Below the pieces are notes generated by a model. It had not been told where the DNA came from and searched no databases. It saw nothing but the letters and a program-made list of their open reading frames with translations. Shown piece after piece: positions 34,201-49,200 of a stretch of 64,000 nt of DNA. How positions within the stretch are numbered: the first letter of the stretch is position 1; each line of letters begins with the position of its first letter. Source of the DNA: Pithys albifrons albifrons (lineage: Eukaryota; Chordata; Aves; Passeriformes; Thamnophilidae); contig NC_092467.1 in the NCBI RefSeq assembly GCF_047495875.1, positions 18,991,066-19,055,065 on the forward strand, given 5' to 3'. Both the position numbers and the translations under genes were made by a program.

Positions 34201-37200
34201 TCTGATTTTTGTGCCCAGATATTTAAATAAATAAATGGCTATGAATTTTGCCCTTAAAACTGCATGCTCACAACAGAAATATGTGCAAACCCCACTCTGA
34301 TTGTTTAATCTTTGACACCTTTTTCTGCTTGTAGAATGTGGGTTATTCAGACAAATGTGTTAACACTGGTCTGTCTTTGTTTCAAATACATATTTTTAAG
34401 AAAGAGAGAAATGTAGACTTGCTATTGCAGATACTCTTATTTAAAGCCTGTTTCCTGATAGTTATTTATCTAAATATTGTTTTGATGATTTAATATAGTT
34501 TAATGATTTTTTAATTATGTGATAATAGGTAAATATTTTTTGCATTTTGCTGTAAAACAAACAGAAAACTGTTTAAGATCTTATGTCATATAGGAATCTG
34601 AGGTGAAACTGCAGTGAGAAAATTGTCTGTCAAATAATTCCTTTGGTTTCTAATTAATATGTTATTTATGGCAGAAATATGATGACTCAGTCAGACTTAG
34701 ATCTAAAAGAGACGGCTTTGAAAGAGGATTTGAAGTTTTACTTCATGAACCCATGTGAAAAATACAGAGCAAGACGTCAGATACCATGGAAACTGGCTTT
34801 GCAGATTTTGAAGATACTTATGGTTACTACACAGGTAATCTTTCCTCTGTTTTTACTCTTAAAAAGAGTAGCAATGATGTGCAAGAGAAGCAGGTGTGTG
34901 GTTCTGGGCCTTTGCCATCTCTGGACATTTGTTACTGGCTTGAATTTCCCACTACATTCCGTAAGGAAAAAATAGTATGAAAGGTGTTTAAAAGGGGAAG
35001 AATAACATAGGTTACAAAAGCCTTCTGGAGATTTTGGGGCAGCATTTGACCAGGTATTTTGCTGGTTTTTGGCATGATACTGTAAAGCAAATTACTTTTC
35101 CCTCAAAATCCAGGACTGTCTTCAGGCTTGTTGTCACAACACTGCTTCTTGTTACATTCTTATAATTTCACTGGACTATTTAATAAGTGCTGTTTTCTGA
35201 TATCCAGTCAGAAAGTTGAAATGTGAATGTTCAATGTGGAAATGCCATGGTCTGTGGTGATGGGATGACTGGGCTACAGGATTCAGATGTGCCCCTGTTT
35301 CTGTCATCAAATAATTCATTTGAACAGTTGGGTACTGTTTGAGTACTAGGTAGAGGCAAAGCAGAGGGTGTTTTTAAACTTCACTAGTATCACAATGTAG
35401 TTGGTTATTTTACAGTCCACTAATAAATAGAGACTCAATGTGGAGAGAAGCAAAACAGGACACGCATGAAAATAGAAATTACTTTTTCTGAACCTTTGAA
35501 ATGCAAGACTGACATCTGACAGTTTGCAAGAACAGCTGAACTGTGGGATTTCCAGTTTGTTTGACTGGCCTGCTAGACTGAGACATAACCCTGTTATGTG
35601 TCCCTGTGTTTTATTGACTGTGACAAGCTCTCTGACCTGGCTTGGGGAGGTCTGGCCTCTGCTGTTGCCCTGCTGTGTCCAAATTCCTGGTGGGGCTCTA
35701 TCCACAGGCAGGAATAGGATTCAATGGTTGGTCTTTCTAGGCAAAACAACCAAAATAAATGATTTACACTAATGCTGGCACAATTGTGACCTGTAGTGGC
35801 AGAGCTATGGGGAACAGGGATTGTATTAAGATGGGGAAGGAAGTGGTAGGCAGTGTGAGCACAGTGTGAGTGGAACCTCCCTGTTTGCTTTGGGGGATTT
35901 TGAAGTTAAAAGTGGTTTTGCTTGCAGTTTCTCACTCTTCTTCTGTACTTCTGTCAGATTCTTGTGGGGCTTGGAAGCTCCATGCAATAATAAGACAGGT
36001 TCGCCTTTGCTGCTAATAACCATTTTAAACCTAGGATGAAGGTTGGCTGTTTGGGGCTTGGGATAACCTCCTGCTACTGTGCCTGTGAAGAAACTCTTGT
36101 TGCTTGGGTTTTCAGCTTCCAGGTTCTGTTTGTTTTCCTTGGTGATGGGAGGGGAGGGGGTGTGGAATGGGATTGCCCATATAGTAGGACAACACATGTC
36201 TTCAATAGTGCTCCACTGTCTGCTGTTGCTTCTTGTTACAGCTGCCTTAATCAACGTCTGGGTCAGGGAGGTGATACTTTTCGTTGCTGTAGTGTCCCAT
36301 ATAGATTTGTTCTAATCCTGCAGCATGACAAAGGTAGAAAAGGTGCAAGAATTTGTCCCAGAGCAAAGCAGAGCACTTCAGGGGTAGCAGGCTCTGCTGT
36401 TAAGTTAGATTATCAGCCGTTTGCATCCTCCACAAAGGTTTTGGCAAATTCCAGTTAGAGTTGTTGGTGTACAGTATGTAAAAGTTGCAAGTGATGTAGC
36501 TGTCTGTTCAGTTACTGCACTGCAAGTTTTGGAATTGGATTTCTGTTTCTCTTACCCTGCATGTGGTAACCTTGACTTTAGTAGTCTTACAGCATTAGCT
36601 AACAGGTTCTTTGCTCTCACTGTAGCAGAGTTACAGTTACAGGCATTTGTGTGTTATGTGTTTACACTAGTTGAGAGCTGTTTCCAAAATGCTGCTGTTT
36701 GACCAGTGTTCAAAATACAAATGTTTGTGTTTGTGTTTTTTTTTTTCATGTCAGCTTGTTTTTTTTGGTTTGAGTAACCAGTTGGTGGTCTCTTTCAAAG
36801 AAGAAAACACTGTTGCTTTTAAACACCTATTCCTGAAAGGCTATTCTGGAGTTGATGAAGATGACTACAGCTACAGTATATACACACAACAGGATGCTTA
36901 TGACAGCATTTTCTATGTTATTAATCAGGTAAGTGTGTGTGTGTTTATAACTATGTTAAAGCTGAGCCTATAGCTACAAAATTCTGATAAGATTCTGTTT
37001 TTCTGCTTCCGTTCTTGGATTTCAGTTTTGATATTTTGGTTGATGAGTGTAGATGGGATGTCTTGAAGCTTGTGTGTAGATCTCTGCATTTTTGCCACTG
37101 GGAGATGAATCCAAACCAGAAAGCTTGAAAATCTTTCACCTTGCAGGAACTAGAACCCTGGTTTAGGTCTTACTTTGAAGACCTGTGGGCCTGAGTATAC

Positions 37201-40200
37201 CTATGCCTGGTATTCAAAATATTTGTGCTTACAGCCATAGTGAATTGTGGCTTTGTAGTGGGTGCCAGAGCCCTCAAAATGGGGAATACAGTATTTCCAA
37301 GAGTGTAGGGACACTTGCCCTGGTTAGGGATGATATTTTAAGGAACAGTCCTTTTACAATTTTTGGAGGAAAGTGAACAAATCTAGGAGAAAAATTCAGT
37401 AAACCTTTTTGTATCTAATATTAAAACATTCAGAAGTTATGAAATGAAAGACTGTCTGTGAAACACGAAATGTCTTTTGTGTTTGGGGATGTTGATAGGC
37501 CCAGAAATTATTAACCTTGGTTGAATGGAAAGTGGCTTTAAACTACCTTTCATTTTCACTAGCCTTGAGACATCAGCTCTGATGCTTGGATTAAAGTAGT
37601 ATTGCCACTGTTAGCTGTGTCCAGCAGCATCTGGGATTTACAGGAGTGCTTGTTGCTCCCTTGCCTTCTCCTCTAAGCTACAGCAGAGCCATAGGCAGAT
37701 CAAATGTGCTGTCTCTGCTGTGCTGGACTCTCATTCCTGGCATGATAAATGAGTGGTGAAGTAGTTTTCTCAGTCTCTCTTTGAACTCTCAATACTGTCA
37801 CTGTTTCTGCAATAAACTCTGCTTTTCTTTTTTCTTCCTTGCTTTCTTTCCTTCTTTTGTAGGCACTAAGGCTGAGGTGAAGTCCAGATATAAGACTGTA
37901 GAGAAATAATAGCTTTATATCCTCAAGAATGAGCCAGTGTGTGATACAGTCATCACAAAAAGGTCTCTTCATAACTTGTTGATGTGATATAAGTGTAGCC
38001 ATATCCTGTGAAATTTGTGTATTTTAATGTTGTATGGAATTGTGAGGCTTTTATATCACATGTAAGAATTCAAAAACATTCCTGCAGGTGAACATTATGA
38101 CTAGTGTTACTTTTGTTTGCTTGTTGTTTGGGGTTTTTTTGAGTGCCTTCTGGGAATAGCCAAGCCAGACAACTCCTAAGCTAAAAGCAAGAGGTTTTTT
38201 ATTTTGAGATGGGCAGGTAGAAGCCCATCTTTTGGTGTTTTGTTTTGAGCTTTAATTTGAAATGCATGATTGAGTGGGTGAAACAGAAGGATATGATATT
38301 ACAGAAAATAGTAATAGTGTACAGCAAAGCTGGAATTGTGAAAACTGAATTTTAGGCTTTGTGTAATGTACGACTTGGATGTTTTCTGACTTTGGGAAAA
38401 ACCCCCAAACAAACCAACAACATAACCCCCCAAACATACACTTGAAAGATTACACAGGTTTTCCTTGCTTCTCTAGTAAGTTCAGTCTGGAAGTTTCTAT
38501 TATGAAGAATCTATGGGAAGTTGTTACACTTGTGCCCTGACCTGTTGCAGAGGCTGTAGGAACAGAGTGTCCTGCTGCCTGGTCTGTCTGAGGCTGCTTA
38601 GAAATGTGTAGGCAAGAATTTGCTTCTACTATTTCACAGACTTGTTTGAAAGTGGCATGTGGGTAACCCAGTGCCACGTGCTGTGCTGTTAGGGGGGCAG
38701 AGCCTGAGAGCACATCTGGTCAGAGCAACAGCTGCTGCACACAGTGATCTGAAGATGTGCTCAGAGGGATGAAGACTTAGTCAGAGTGACAGGGTACAGA
38801 GGCCATGGTTTTTCTCCAGGGCTGTCTAAGCTTGTTGCAAGTTCAGCTGTGAGTACTCAAAGTGGCACTGTAAGGCAGCGCACTGGATAGAGGTGTGGTA
38901 GTTTCTCTTGCAGTTCCTTTTGGACATGGAGCAAGTGACTGCTGGGATTTTGTACCTCACAAGGTGGGCTAATACTCACAATGCCCGTAGGGAGGGGGAA
39001 ATAGGGTGACACAGAATGGTGCATAATAAAATTCATGTTGAAGGGGAAAATGGACTAATCTGTATCAAAGCTAGCTAAAGAATTTTTTTAAGGAGTAGGA
39101 AACCTTGCCTGGCTTTCCATGCTTACTTATTTCAGGCCTCCAAAAACCTAAATGCTTTCCTGAGAGCAGACTAGTGCTGTACACTGCCCTGAGCTCTTTC
39201 ACTAGGTGTTGTAATGGTAAAACCTGATCAATTACTGTGTGTTGATGCCTTCTTCCTCAAAAGGTCATGGGTCTGTCTGGCTTCTCTTGGACAATGTTAG
39301 CTGATGGGGAGCTGAGCTGGCAGGCAGCTGCCTGCATAGTTAGTCATTGATATTCTCAGATGTTGAGAAGCCAACGGCCACCAGAAGAGCTGTACCCTAT
39401 GGCTTTCCCTTGCTTATGTGAGACTGGAAGGAGTCCAGGGATCAAAGCATATATCTTGGTTCCAGTAGACACCCAGAATATGTGGAAGGCAAGTCAGAAG
39501 AGGACTAGCCTTGAATGAAGTGTTGGTGATGCTCAGGGCTGATCCATGACTGGACAATGGTTGACTTGGCATAGCTTTGTTTGCTTCCACTTTTAGTCCT
39601 TGTTTTCATGTGTATCTTGCATATAAAGAAGGTGACTTGTGCTATATTTGCAGTAAGTGGGGAAAAATAAGTACATTCCTCACAGGCATGTTTTTGGCTG
39701 CTTCTGTGCTTGTGTGAAGCAGGCAGATTGAATTACATTTGGAGGCTGCTCAAGTTTTGTGTTATGTGCCTTGGTTGCTGGTTATGTAGTGAATGCATGG
39801 CTTCCCTCCTATGGTCACACAGGGAGTAGCTTTGGTTTTGATCTTGGCATGGATTTGATAAGAACTGTGACTTGAATTGTATGTAAAGTGATCAAGTTTC
39901 AAGTGATGTGAAAACTGTCATTTTCATGAAAGCATAAGATATCCCTGGAGCAAGTGTGGTTAGCAGTAATACTGCATTGAAGTCCCTTCCAGGCATCTAA
40001 TTAAAAGCTGTCTGCTGGTTTGCTGTCTGGCATGTTGGTGATCATTTGCAGGCAGTAGGTACAGGACTCCTGGTCACTGTACCACCAGGATGCCTGTCAC
40101 TAATAATTAGTGGCCAGTAACCCTCTAGTCTGAAAACTGAGTGGAGATCACATGGGAAAGTCTTATGTGAAAATATTTTTTTTTAATGTAAAAACCTGTA

Positions 40201-43200
40201 TTGATACTCTGAATTTTGAGGTTGCAATTTGCTATATAATGCAAAAAACATAACTATCTCTAACTTCTGTTTCTAAACTAGTACAGGCATTTAAAGAACA
40301 TATCCCTTGGGACCCTTGATTATGAACACGAAGGATCAGGTTTAAAAATCTGTAAACAACAGTACAAGAGACGCACAATGCTTCCTTCCAATGGTACACT
40401 GAACATAGATGTTTCTATTGAAACAGGTACAATACTGTCGAACATAAAAAATGTCTTGCTGTGGAGTACTTATATTTTAATGCTATTTTAGTAAAGCTTA
40501 AAAGAAATAGCTTTTTATGTGGTGATTTCTGGAATATTACCATGCCTCTTGCCAATTTCCTCTCTTTGTTTTTTGCCTACCTCTCTAGAAATGGCAGCTG
40601 TGTAGATTAAAAGAGACTTCAGCCACTGTCATTGAGGTGTGAAGGTCTTTATGGTTGATGGTGTGGGTGTTTTGTTTTTTTTTTTTTAACACACTTCCCT
40701 GCCTTGGTGCAAAAAGTTTAAACAGAATTCTGATTCCAGTTAGTCTGTACCTTCAGCGGATATGTGCCCTTATTGCCTGTCAGAACTGAGTCCTGGCTGA
40801 TAGCTGCTCAAGAGTTAGTACACAAACCTGCTTCTGACCCCACTAGTTGGGTCTCTGTATGGATAAGTTTGCTCAAAATTAATGTTTTGCCTCATTAGGA
40901 CTTGCCCCGCACCCTGATTATCTCAATTTTATGCTCCTTTCTATGTGAAGTTTTTGACATTACATCTTTTCTCTTTCCAGAATGTATCTCTTTAAAGCCA
41001 GAGGAGCTAGCTGGTAAGAAGGCAGAACTGAAGCTGAGCTCTTTTTTCAATCTTGAATTTTACAGGTATAGTGATGGGGATTTTTTTAGTATTTCATCTT
41101 GACCTTTCATATTAATATGGCGGATTTTGATTTGTGCAGTTTGTGTATGTGTATTTATACACTTTTTCAAACATCCAGGCTTATACAGGTTGAAATCTCC
41201 TTCAAGCTGAAAGGTGTTGCTCTACAGACAATCCATGCCCGTGAATTGCCTGACTGCTATGCATTTCAGAACACTGTAAGTGAATATGGGCTATGTGGCA
41301 CTTCCAACATTGTATATGTAATGAGAGCTTAAGCTAAGGCGTAGATGTTACCCTTATATCTATGCTGCAAGGGAGACACGGTTGAGCATGTCCTGGCCCT
41401 TACCCCTCCTTCCCAAAGGCCGCTAAAATGGTGTTTGTGTCCTGTTGTAACTGTATAACCTGAGAGGAAAATAAGGAATTGTTCTTCTTCTAAAGGTTAT
41501 ATGTGGAGTTTGGCTTCTTGGAATACCACTTGTTATGCAATACACACCATGTTCTCAAATTATGTCTACACCATCATTTATAGTGACAACCTTATTAAAG
41601 CTTACCTGACCAACAATATTAATGCGTACTATGTCCAAAGCACTTAACAGGATTTTTTTCTGGAATGAAGCCTTGCTAGTCTTGTTTCTGATATAGTTCT
41701 TTATTTTCAGATAACTTTCAATAATAGAGCCCACAGTGGAAAAATCAAAGTCTATTTTGATAGTGACACTGATATACAAGAATGCAAAGACTGGCACATA
41801 TTTAGCCCTGGTAAGTGTGGTGCATGTGTGTTTGCATGCCAGCAGTTATGCTTCACCCATCACTTTCCCTGGTCTATAACAGTCTGTCTAGCAAGACATC
41901 CTCATCCTGTTCATCCTTCTCCTGCCCTTAAAACAAGATAATGCAACTTGCCTAATGCAACTCATTACCTCTTGTTAATTAAGAGTTAGAAATAGTTACT
42001 TTTGTGAGTGGGGGTGTTGGGTGAGATGGCATGTTCCTCTGTGTAGACCATTGTGTGTTAGCAGCAAACTGCCAACAGGGAGGATGTTTCTTTCATTGAT
42101 CTTTTGCCACTGCTGCTAGATTTAATGATGTGTATGAGCCATGGCTGGCATCTGCCATGTATTTCTAGTGTTAAGACTTGGTCTGACAGCTCAGGAATGT
42201 GCACTACAGGCCCCTTAGAGGAATAGAAGCTGTGACAGTGCTGTGCAACTGCCTCTTCCATGTGTTGACTTGCTGTAAAGGACTGTGATGGAGTAATGTT
42301 TTTTCAGTATGCTTTATCGTATCTTGATTAACAAATATGTCAAGTGGCCTGTCCTTTGCCTGGCCAAAGCCAGCTTTTCTCTGAGAACACCGTGTGGTAC
42401 TGATATTTAAATTGTATCTTATAGTATGTTCTGAATAACCATGAAGTGCCCTGGCTTGTATCTACATAGAGTAATTTTTTGTGGCTGTCTTTCAACTAGA
42501 TGTTCCTTAGTAGTTTATACTGCATCTAATAAGCAGCTGAAGGAGCATGCATAATTCTGAAATAGAGGTGAACTGAAATGCTATTTCAACAATTAATAAT
42601 GAGTTTTGGCCTGTATTTTGAATAGTTAAAAATGTATGCTATGGAAAAGATAAGGACAATTGATGTGAGGAAGCCAAGAGAAACACTGATTTGCATTCAC
42701 ATGACGGTTTCTAAACTTGTGGATGAAAAGAATATAGTGCATAAAGTCAAAAAAGTTTCTTATTGCAGACTAAGGGGGGAATTTCTTTTTTAATTTAATG
42801 ATACATGTCAAATCTGCGTTCCTTTTACCCCATGTAGTTGCAACACTGGGGGAGCACAGGTGGACAGGTAAAAAAAGCAGTACCTGTACTAATATGCTCA
42901 TTTTGGGGTTTATTTTGAAGAATACGAACATGCTTTTTGTTCTTGTGGCTCAGCCTACATGACTGTTTTGATGTAATTCTCTGCTCAGTTATGCTTAAGA
43001 TATTCTTGCAGAAAGAATATATCTTAAAACTCATCTGTTTCTTGGGTGAGAGTGTTTGAGCACAAATTGTTACAAAATGTCATATAATTTGCATTTAAAG
43101 AATGTGAAAAGACTAACTTTATTTCATTTCCTTGACTTTTTACAGTTCTCCAGAAAAACACTCAGTATATCCTAGTCTTTGATGGATTTGTCATTTTAAG

Positions 43201-46200
43201 TTGCTTTGCTTCTCTCATCCTCTGCACACGATCCATTATTCTTGCCTTGAGACTACAAAAGGTAAACACAGTGCTCATGATCTCAATACTTACTTGATCT
43301 CTGCCTTCTTTGCTGCTGCTGTTTTGAAGGGGTATGCTTGGAAAAGTTGAGTAGTAAACCAAGTAAATCTGTTGCAAGATGTTACTTTCTTACTGTTATC
43401 TCCAGAAAGGAGGTGTAGATGTCTTGGTGAGCAATTGCTAACTGAATTGGTTTTATTTCTGTTTGCATGGTGCTGTAGTATGAAGTATTTTGTTTTATCT
43501 ACCAAGGGCAAAAGAAGGATTTGTTTGGTGCAGGATTTTATGCAAAAAGACTTCTGAATCTTTGTGCTGCAAACAGTCAACATGTGCACCTTCAAAACAC
43601 AATTTCTTTCTTCCTTGGTTTGGAACAGAATTCCTATGGAGACTTTGTCATAAATTAATGCCTGAATGAACATCCCTTAAATCCAACTCTAAGTGGAGAA
43701 AATGTAAACATAGCTTTTTTTCCTTTTTTTTTTTTTTTTTTCTTTCTGGATCAGGAACCACCCTTTTTCAGTTCTTCTTTCCTTCTTTTCCTTTATAATC
43801 CCTGATCAACCGGTCTGCTCTCACCTTCTCTTCTCACCCTCCTTTGAAGACTGACACTAGCCCTGTTCAGCTTCATTTCAAGCTGCTTGCAGAGCTTTAT
43901 GTAAGCAGACTTGACTCCTCTGGTCAAAATACGGATGTAAAAACTCAAGCTGGACTCTGAGATGTGCCAGCTTGTAACTGGTAACTAGCACAAACTTTGT
44001 AAGCATGTGGCTCATGAGAGTTGGTAAAAGAGTCCAGGGTAGCTAGGATATGGAAGCACAGATTCTTGTTCATCTTGCTCAATATATCCTTTTTGTAGCT
44101 TAGAAACAAGGCCAAGCATGAAGAGGACACAGTTCAACAAAGGCATTGTCAAACTGCTGTCAGGAATAGGGCCATCATGTCTATTCATGGGCAAAAAGAG
44201 CACATGAAAGCAGATATGGTAGTGTTAGGCATGGAAGTGATATTGTTTGCTCTATTGGAAATTAGAGCTCTTGCCTTGTAGTTGTATTTTTGTCTTTTTC
44301 ACTTCTTCAGTTCGGTGGTCTTGCTTAGCTGGAGGTGGATATAAATTATTGTAAAGGAGATAACAGGATGTGGTTATGGTAGAGGGGATTGGTTATGAAG
44401 TCAGCTGTTCCCTAGAAAGTTTGTTTTCGTTGGCTTAAACCTATCTTAATTTTTTTTCCCTGTTTATTTCTGTTGCTATTGAGAATTAAACTATTATTCC
44501 AGCAAATATTATAGGAAAACAGGGTATGTGAAATTTTGGCATTGCTACACTGGGGCATCTGTACATATTTTTTTATCTGAGGTGACCTGTAAATAAACAT
44601 CTAAATTCTTGTCAATAGAGATTTGTGGATTTCTTCTTGGAGAAGTATAAGCGTCATGTTTGCCATGCTGATCGCCTGGAGTTCATAAATGGATGGTATG
44701 TCCTGGTAATTATCAGTGATGTGATGACAATCATTGGGTCAATCCTAAAAATGGAAATAAAAGCTAAGGTGAGAGTTTATTATCTCATCTGAAATATTAG
44801 TCTTGTTACAACTATGTGTAATGTGCTTTAACTTGGGAGCAAATGGGAGTGAGCTATAATAGTCAGTAGTCATCTGTTTAATTTTGCTAGTTCATTTCCT
44901 AATACTAGTTTGACCAATAACTCAGTCACTCTTCTCCAAAGTCTTTCAATAAGACAATCCAAGTTATTTAAACATCTTATTTCCACAGTGCTGACCTCTA
45001 ATCCCTGGTGTAGGACCCATGGGTAGACAGCTCTTAACAGAAAAACCCAATAATTTTGGTTCTTGGTTCTGTAAAAAGTAGTAGCACATACTAGTACAAG
45101 GAAACCAATATCCCCTTGGATACAACAGGGGTCTTGATGGCTTGTAGGATGGGAAAAATGTTTCTTACAGCTTGCTTTCCTGGCAAACATAGGCACAGAC
45201 AGTGTCACCTGCTTGTCTTTGACCTACCAGTCTGGGCTTGCTGAAATCAATGTGCTTTGTTCATCTGGCAGCTCTTCAGAAGGCTTTTGGGGTTGGTGTT
45301 TGTTTGGTGTTTTTTTTTCAGTTGGTTTGTTGATTTTTTTTTCTTCAATAGATGTATGTCAACAATTCATGTGTTCATAGAACTTTGTATTCCGGGAAAA
45401 ACAGAGTAGGTGGTGTGCTGCTTCTGTTTCATGTGTACTAAGGCTCAAAGGGCAGATGCCCAGAGTGGCCTTTAGAGGAAGTACTTGTAATCCTCTGGCT
45501 GTATGGTGAGGTGGGGATTGAGGATAGGAGAACTTGAGCTAGATGTCTATCTTGTGCTTATTGAAACGAGTTCTAGCCTTCTAAAGTAAAGTGCAAGTAG
45601 ATTTGATTATAGTAAATTTGATTATAAACTTCACAGTAGTAAAAACAATGCTCTGGTTCTGAACATGTGACAGAGAATGTGTTCAGAGAAGTAAATACAT
45701 ATAGCATGAAAAAGGCTGTAATATCAAGGCTCACTTTTCATAGTGAAAGAGAGCTTATTTGCCTAACAATAGCATACAGTAACCTTTTTTCTAAAAAAAT
45801 TGAGTTATTCAATCTAATTTTGAAACTGTTGTAACCAAACTAAGGGCTTTTGTTCTTCCAGATTTTATGCAAAACTTTAAGAATATCAGCATAGGCATAC
45901 TTTCGTTTGCAGCACTGTTGCATTTGAATGATCTCAGTAAATAACTGCAGTTCATATTGATCTGATTTTTGTGGTGTAGCAACATCCTTTCAATATTGAA
46001 CTGCCCTACTTTGTTTGTTTGAACTGCTCAAATTTTTAATAGCTGTCAAGCCGAAACACCTACTGCTTTGTAACTTGACCACCTGCTCTATTTGGATTCC
46101 TCAGAACCTCACAAGTTATGATGTCTGCAGCATTTTACTTGGAATATCAACTTTGTTTGTCTGGGTCGGAGTCATCAGATACCTGGGATATTTTCAAACC

Positions 46201-49200
46201 TACAATGTAAGGCGGGAATCAAATGTCTAATAATTAAAACATATATATATGCATGTGTGTATGTGTGTATATATACATATATGTCACTTTTATTCAGGTC
46301 TCCCTCTAATTCTCTAATTTTTGGTCTTTTTTTCCCCCCTTCTTTTTTCCACCAACTTGCAGGTGCTCATTTTAACTATGCAGGCATCATTGCCAAAAGT
46401 GTTAAGGTTTTGTTGTTGTGCTGGGATGATCTATCTTGGCTATACTTTCTGTGGTTGGATTGTCCTGGGACCTTATCATGAAAAGGTATGTCAGCAGTAT
46501 CACTCCTTTTCTGGTCTAATGTGCGGGTGTTTAGCTCTCAGTTATAACAACAGAAATGCATCTTAAATTAATATTTCTGTATGAAAGCTGTAATGTGAAG
46601 ATGGAAGTGTTTCTCCTTCCATGCATACCTCCTGCCACCTGCTCATTTTAACAAAATAACCGTATTCTTGCCTTTAATGTGTACTTGAAATCAGTGGAAT
46701 CTCCTACACCTAACTGTTTTGGTTATGAGTGGGTGGTTTATCCAGACCTGCAGGAGATAAGGGGAGACCTCATTGCAGTCCACAGCTTTCTTGTGAGGGG
46801 AAGAGGAGGGACAGGCACTGATCTCTGCTCTGTGGTGACCAGTGACAGGACCTGAGGGAATGGTATGAAGTTGTGCCAGGGGAGGTTTAGGTAAATATTA
46901 GAAAAAGGTTCTTCCCACAGAGGGTGGTTGGGCACTGGAACAGGCTTCCCAGGGCAGTGGTCACAGCAGCAAGCCTGACAGAGTTCCAGAACCGTTTGGA
47001 CAATGCTCTCAGGCACATGGTGTGACTCTTGGGGATGGTTCTGTGCAGGGCCAGGAGCTGAGCTCGATGATCCTTGAGGGTCCCTTTCAACTCAGCACTT
47101 TCTGTGATTCTATGTGATCTCTTTCGCCCTCTTCTGGCAATCCCAGTTCAGTTGGGTTGAGGAGGCACAGTTCACCGTTCTTTTTTTTTTTTTTTTTTTT
47201 CCTTTTTTGGGATCTGCTCTGCTCTGACTTTGTTTTTCCAAATCTTTCCCGTGCCATGTAACTTCAGCTCCTAAATTATGACTCATAAAGGGGTGGATGA
47301 ATGTCTGTCTTATTTACTTTGCTTCCTACGTGTGGGTGGGTTGTGGATTTGTTTGTTTGTTTTCTTAAGGTTATTATCAAAGTGTGTGCCTGGTATGTCT
47401 TGTCTGAAACCTGGGTGCAGGAGTACGTCTTTATATGTTCTAAAACACAAGGAAAAGCAACCCTAAAGCTTGTTTGTTTTTCCTATTGGCAGATGTGACA
47501 GTTTGCAAAAAGGCAGATTCCTGTTGTGACAAATTCTAGATGTCTGTTAATTGCTAACAAATGTATGATTTCTTATTCTTGATCTCGGGTTACACACAGT
47601 ATATGTGTAACAGAGAGACATGCTGCAGTCCTTGATTCAGCATCTTGTGCCTCTTCCCCCACCCTGCCCTGAGCTGTAATTCTCTCCTTTGAGCAATGTA
47701 GGTATTCAGTCTGTATGTGTTCCAAGTTGATGATATGTTTCTCTGTGGGATGCTGGATGCAGTGGGATCCTCTGCCACACTAGAGGCTCAACTGTTTAAA
47801 ACAGGCAGAGCATTATTACTGTTATAACTTCCCTGCAACAGGTATGTTAATCATGTGAGCCAGAGAAAGTGTAGTCAATAACATGCTTATCTATGAAAAT
47901 ATTGCCTCTTGCCTAAATATCGCAGATCAATGTCAAGTAAAGCAGCTGTCACTATGGGGGGACTCCCCGCCAGTTCCCCAGTGTCCCACAGGAAGGTGAT
48001 GTAGCACTGCACAGGACAGGCCTGCCCAGGGCTGGCTTCTCAGGGCTCTCCAACCACCCAAGCTGTCCTTGGGAAGAAATGGGAAGAGCCTTCACTGATA
48101 TACAGAAACTTCAGAGAGCTCCTTATGATCAAAAATACAGAAATATGTATGTTGCTTTTCCTCTTTCTACTACAGTCAGAGAAAGGTAGTGGGTATCCTG
48201 CATTTTCTTTTGTCAATCCAGAGCCTTATAGGTGAGCAGTCCTCTCTGTGTCTGCATTAAAACTTGTCAGTTGCTCGGAAATTGCCCATGCCATGCCCCC
48301 TCTCTTCCCAGATAATGTACTTATGAGTTCACAGTGGCTTAAAAATTCAATAAAAAGAATAATAACAAAATAAGCCATAAGAGTAAACCAGTTCTGCTGT
48401 TCCTGTGCAACAATATGTTCTCCTTAGAAGCATATGCCTCTTGACATCCTGTTCTGGATACAGGGCCGCAAATCAAGTGAGTGTAGTCATGTTCCTTCAT
48501 TGGTAATAGCCACATTAAAACATTGTGCATTAATTTGGGTTGTCTAATAAATATAGTTTACAAATCCAGTTATTTGGAGCACCAGGGCAAGAGGGGAAAG
48601 TGTGCCTACCTGGTAGCTGAATGGATTTTAGCCTCAGGGTACATTCCATGTTAGGGAAATGGAATTTGGAATTCAAGAGAATGTCCTTGAAATGAAGCTG
48701 TGATGTTCATGCAGTGTGTATACCAGTAGCTTCACAACCCAGCTATAGCTTGCACTTCCAGCTCAGAGAGGGCTTTCTGAATGATGGATAGATTATGTTA
48801 TTGCATGACAAATGTAGTTTAGATCATATGAGGTCTCAAGGCTATATGCTACCACCAGGTCCTGAATACAGTATTGATTTATTACTCATACTCCAGTAAT
48901 GTTGCAGAGCGGGGAAATTAGAGGATGTGGATTCTGTTCCCAGCATACTACCACTGTACAGATTCTATCAAATCACTTTATCTGTGCTTTGGCAAATGGA
49001 ACGATATTTTTCTGCAGACCTAAAATTGCTTACAATTCAGTAACTTTAACTTTCTCTGGTGGTCAGATATTGACTGTTTTGCCTGTTGAATATCACAAGT
49101 TTATTTCTTGATAATAAATCTTATGTCTGAGGTCAGTATCGTGCTTAGTCAAGACTGCATTTCTCCATGGTTCTATTACAGACATGTATGTTTGTATGAA

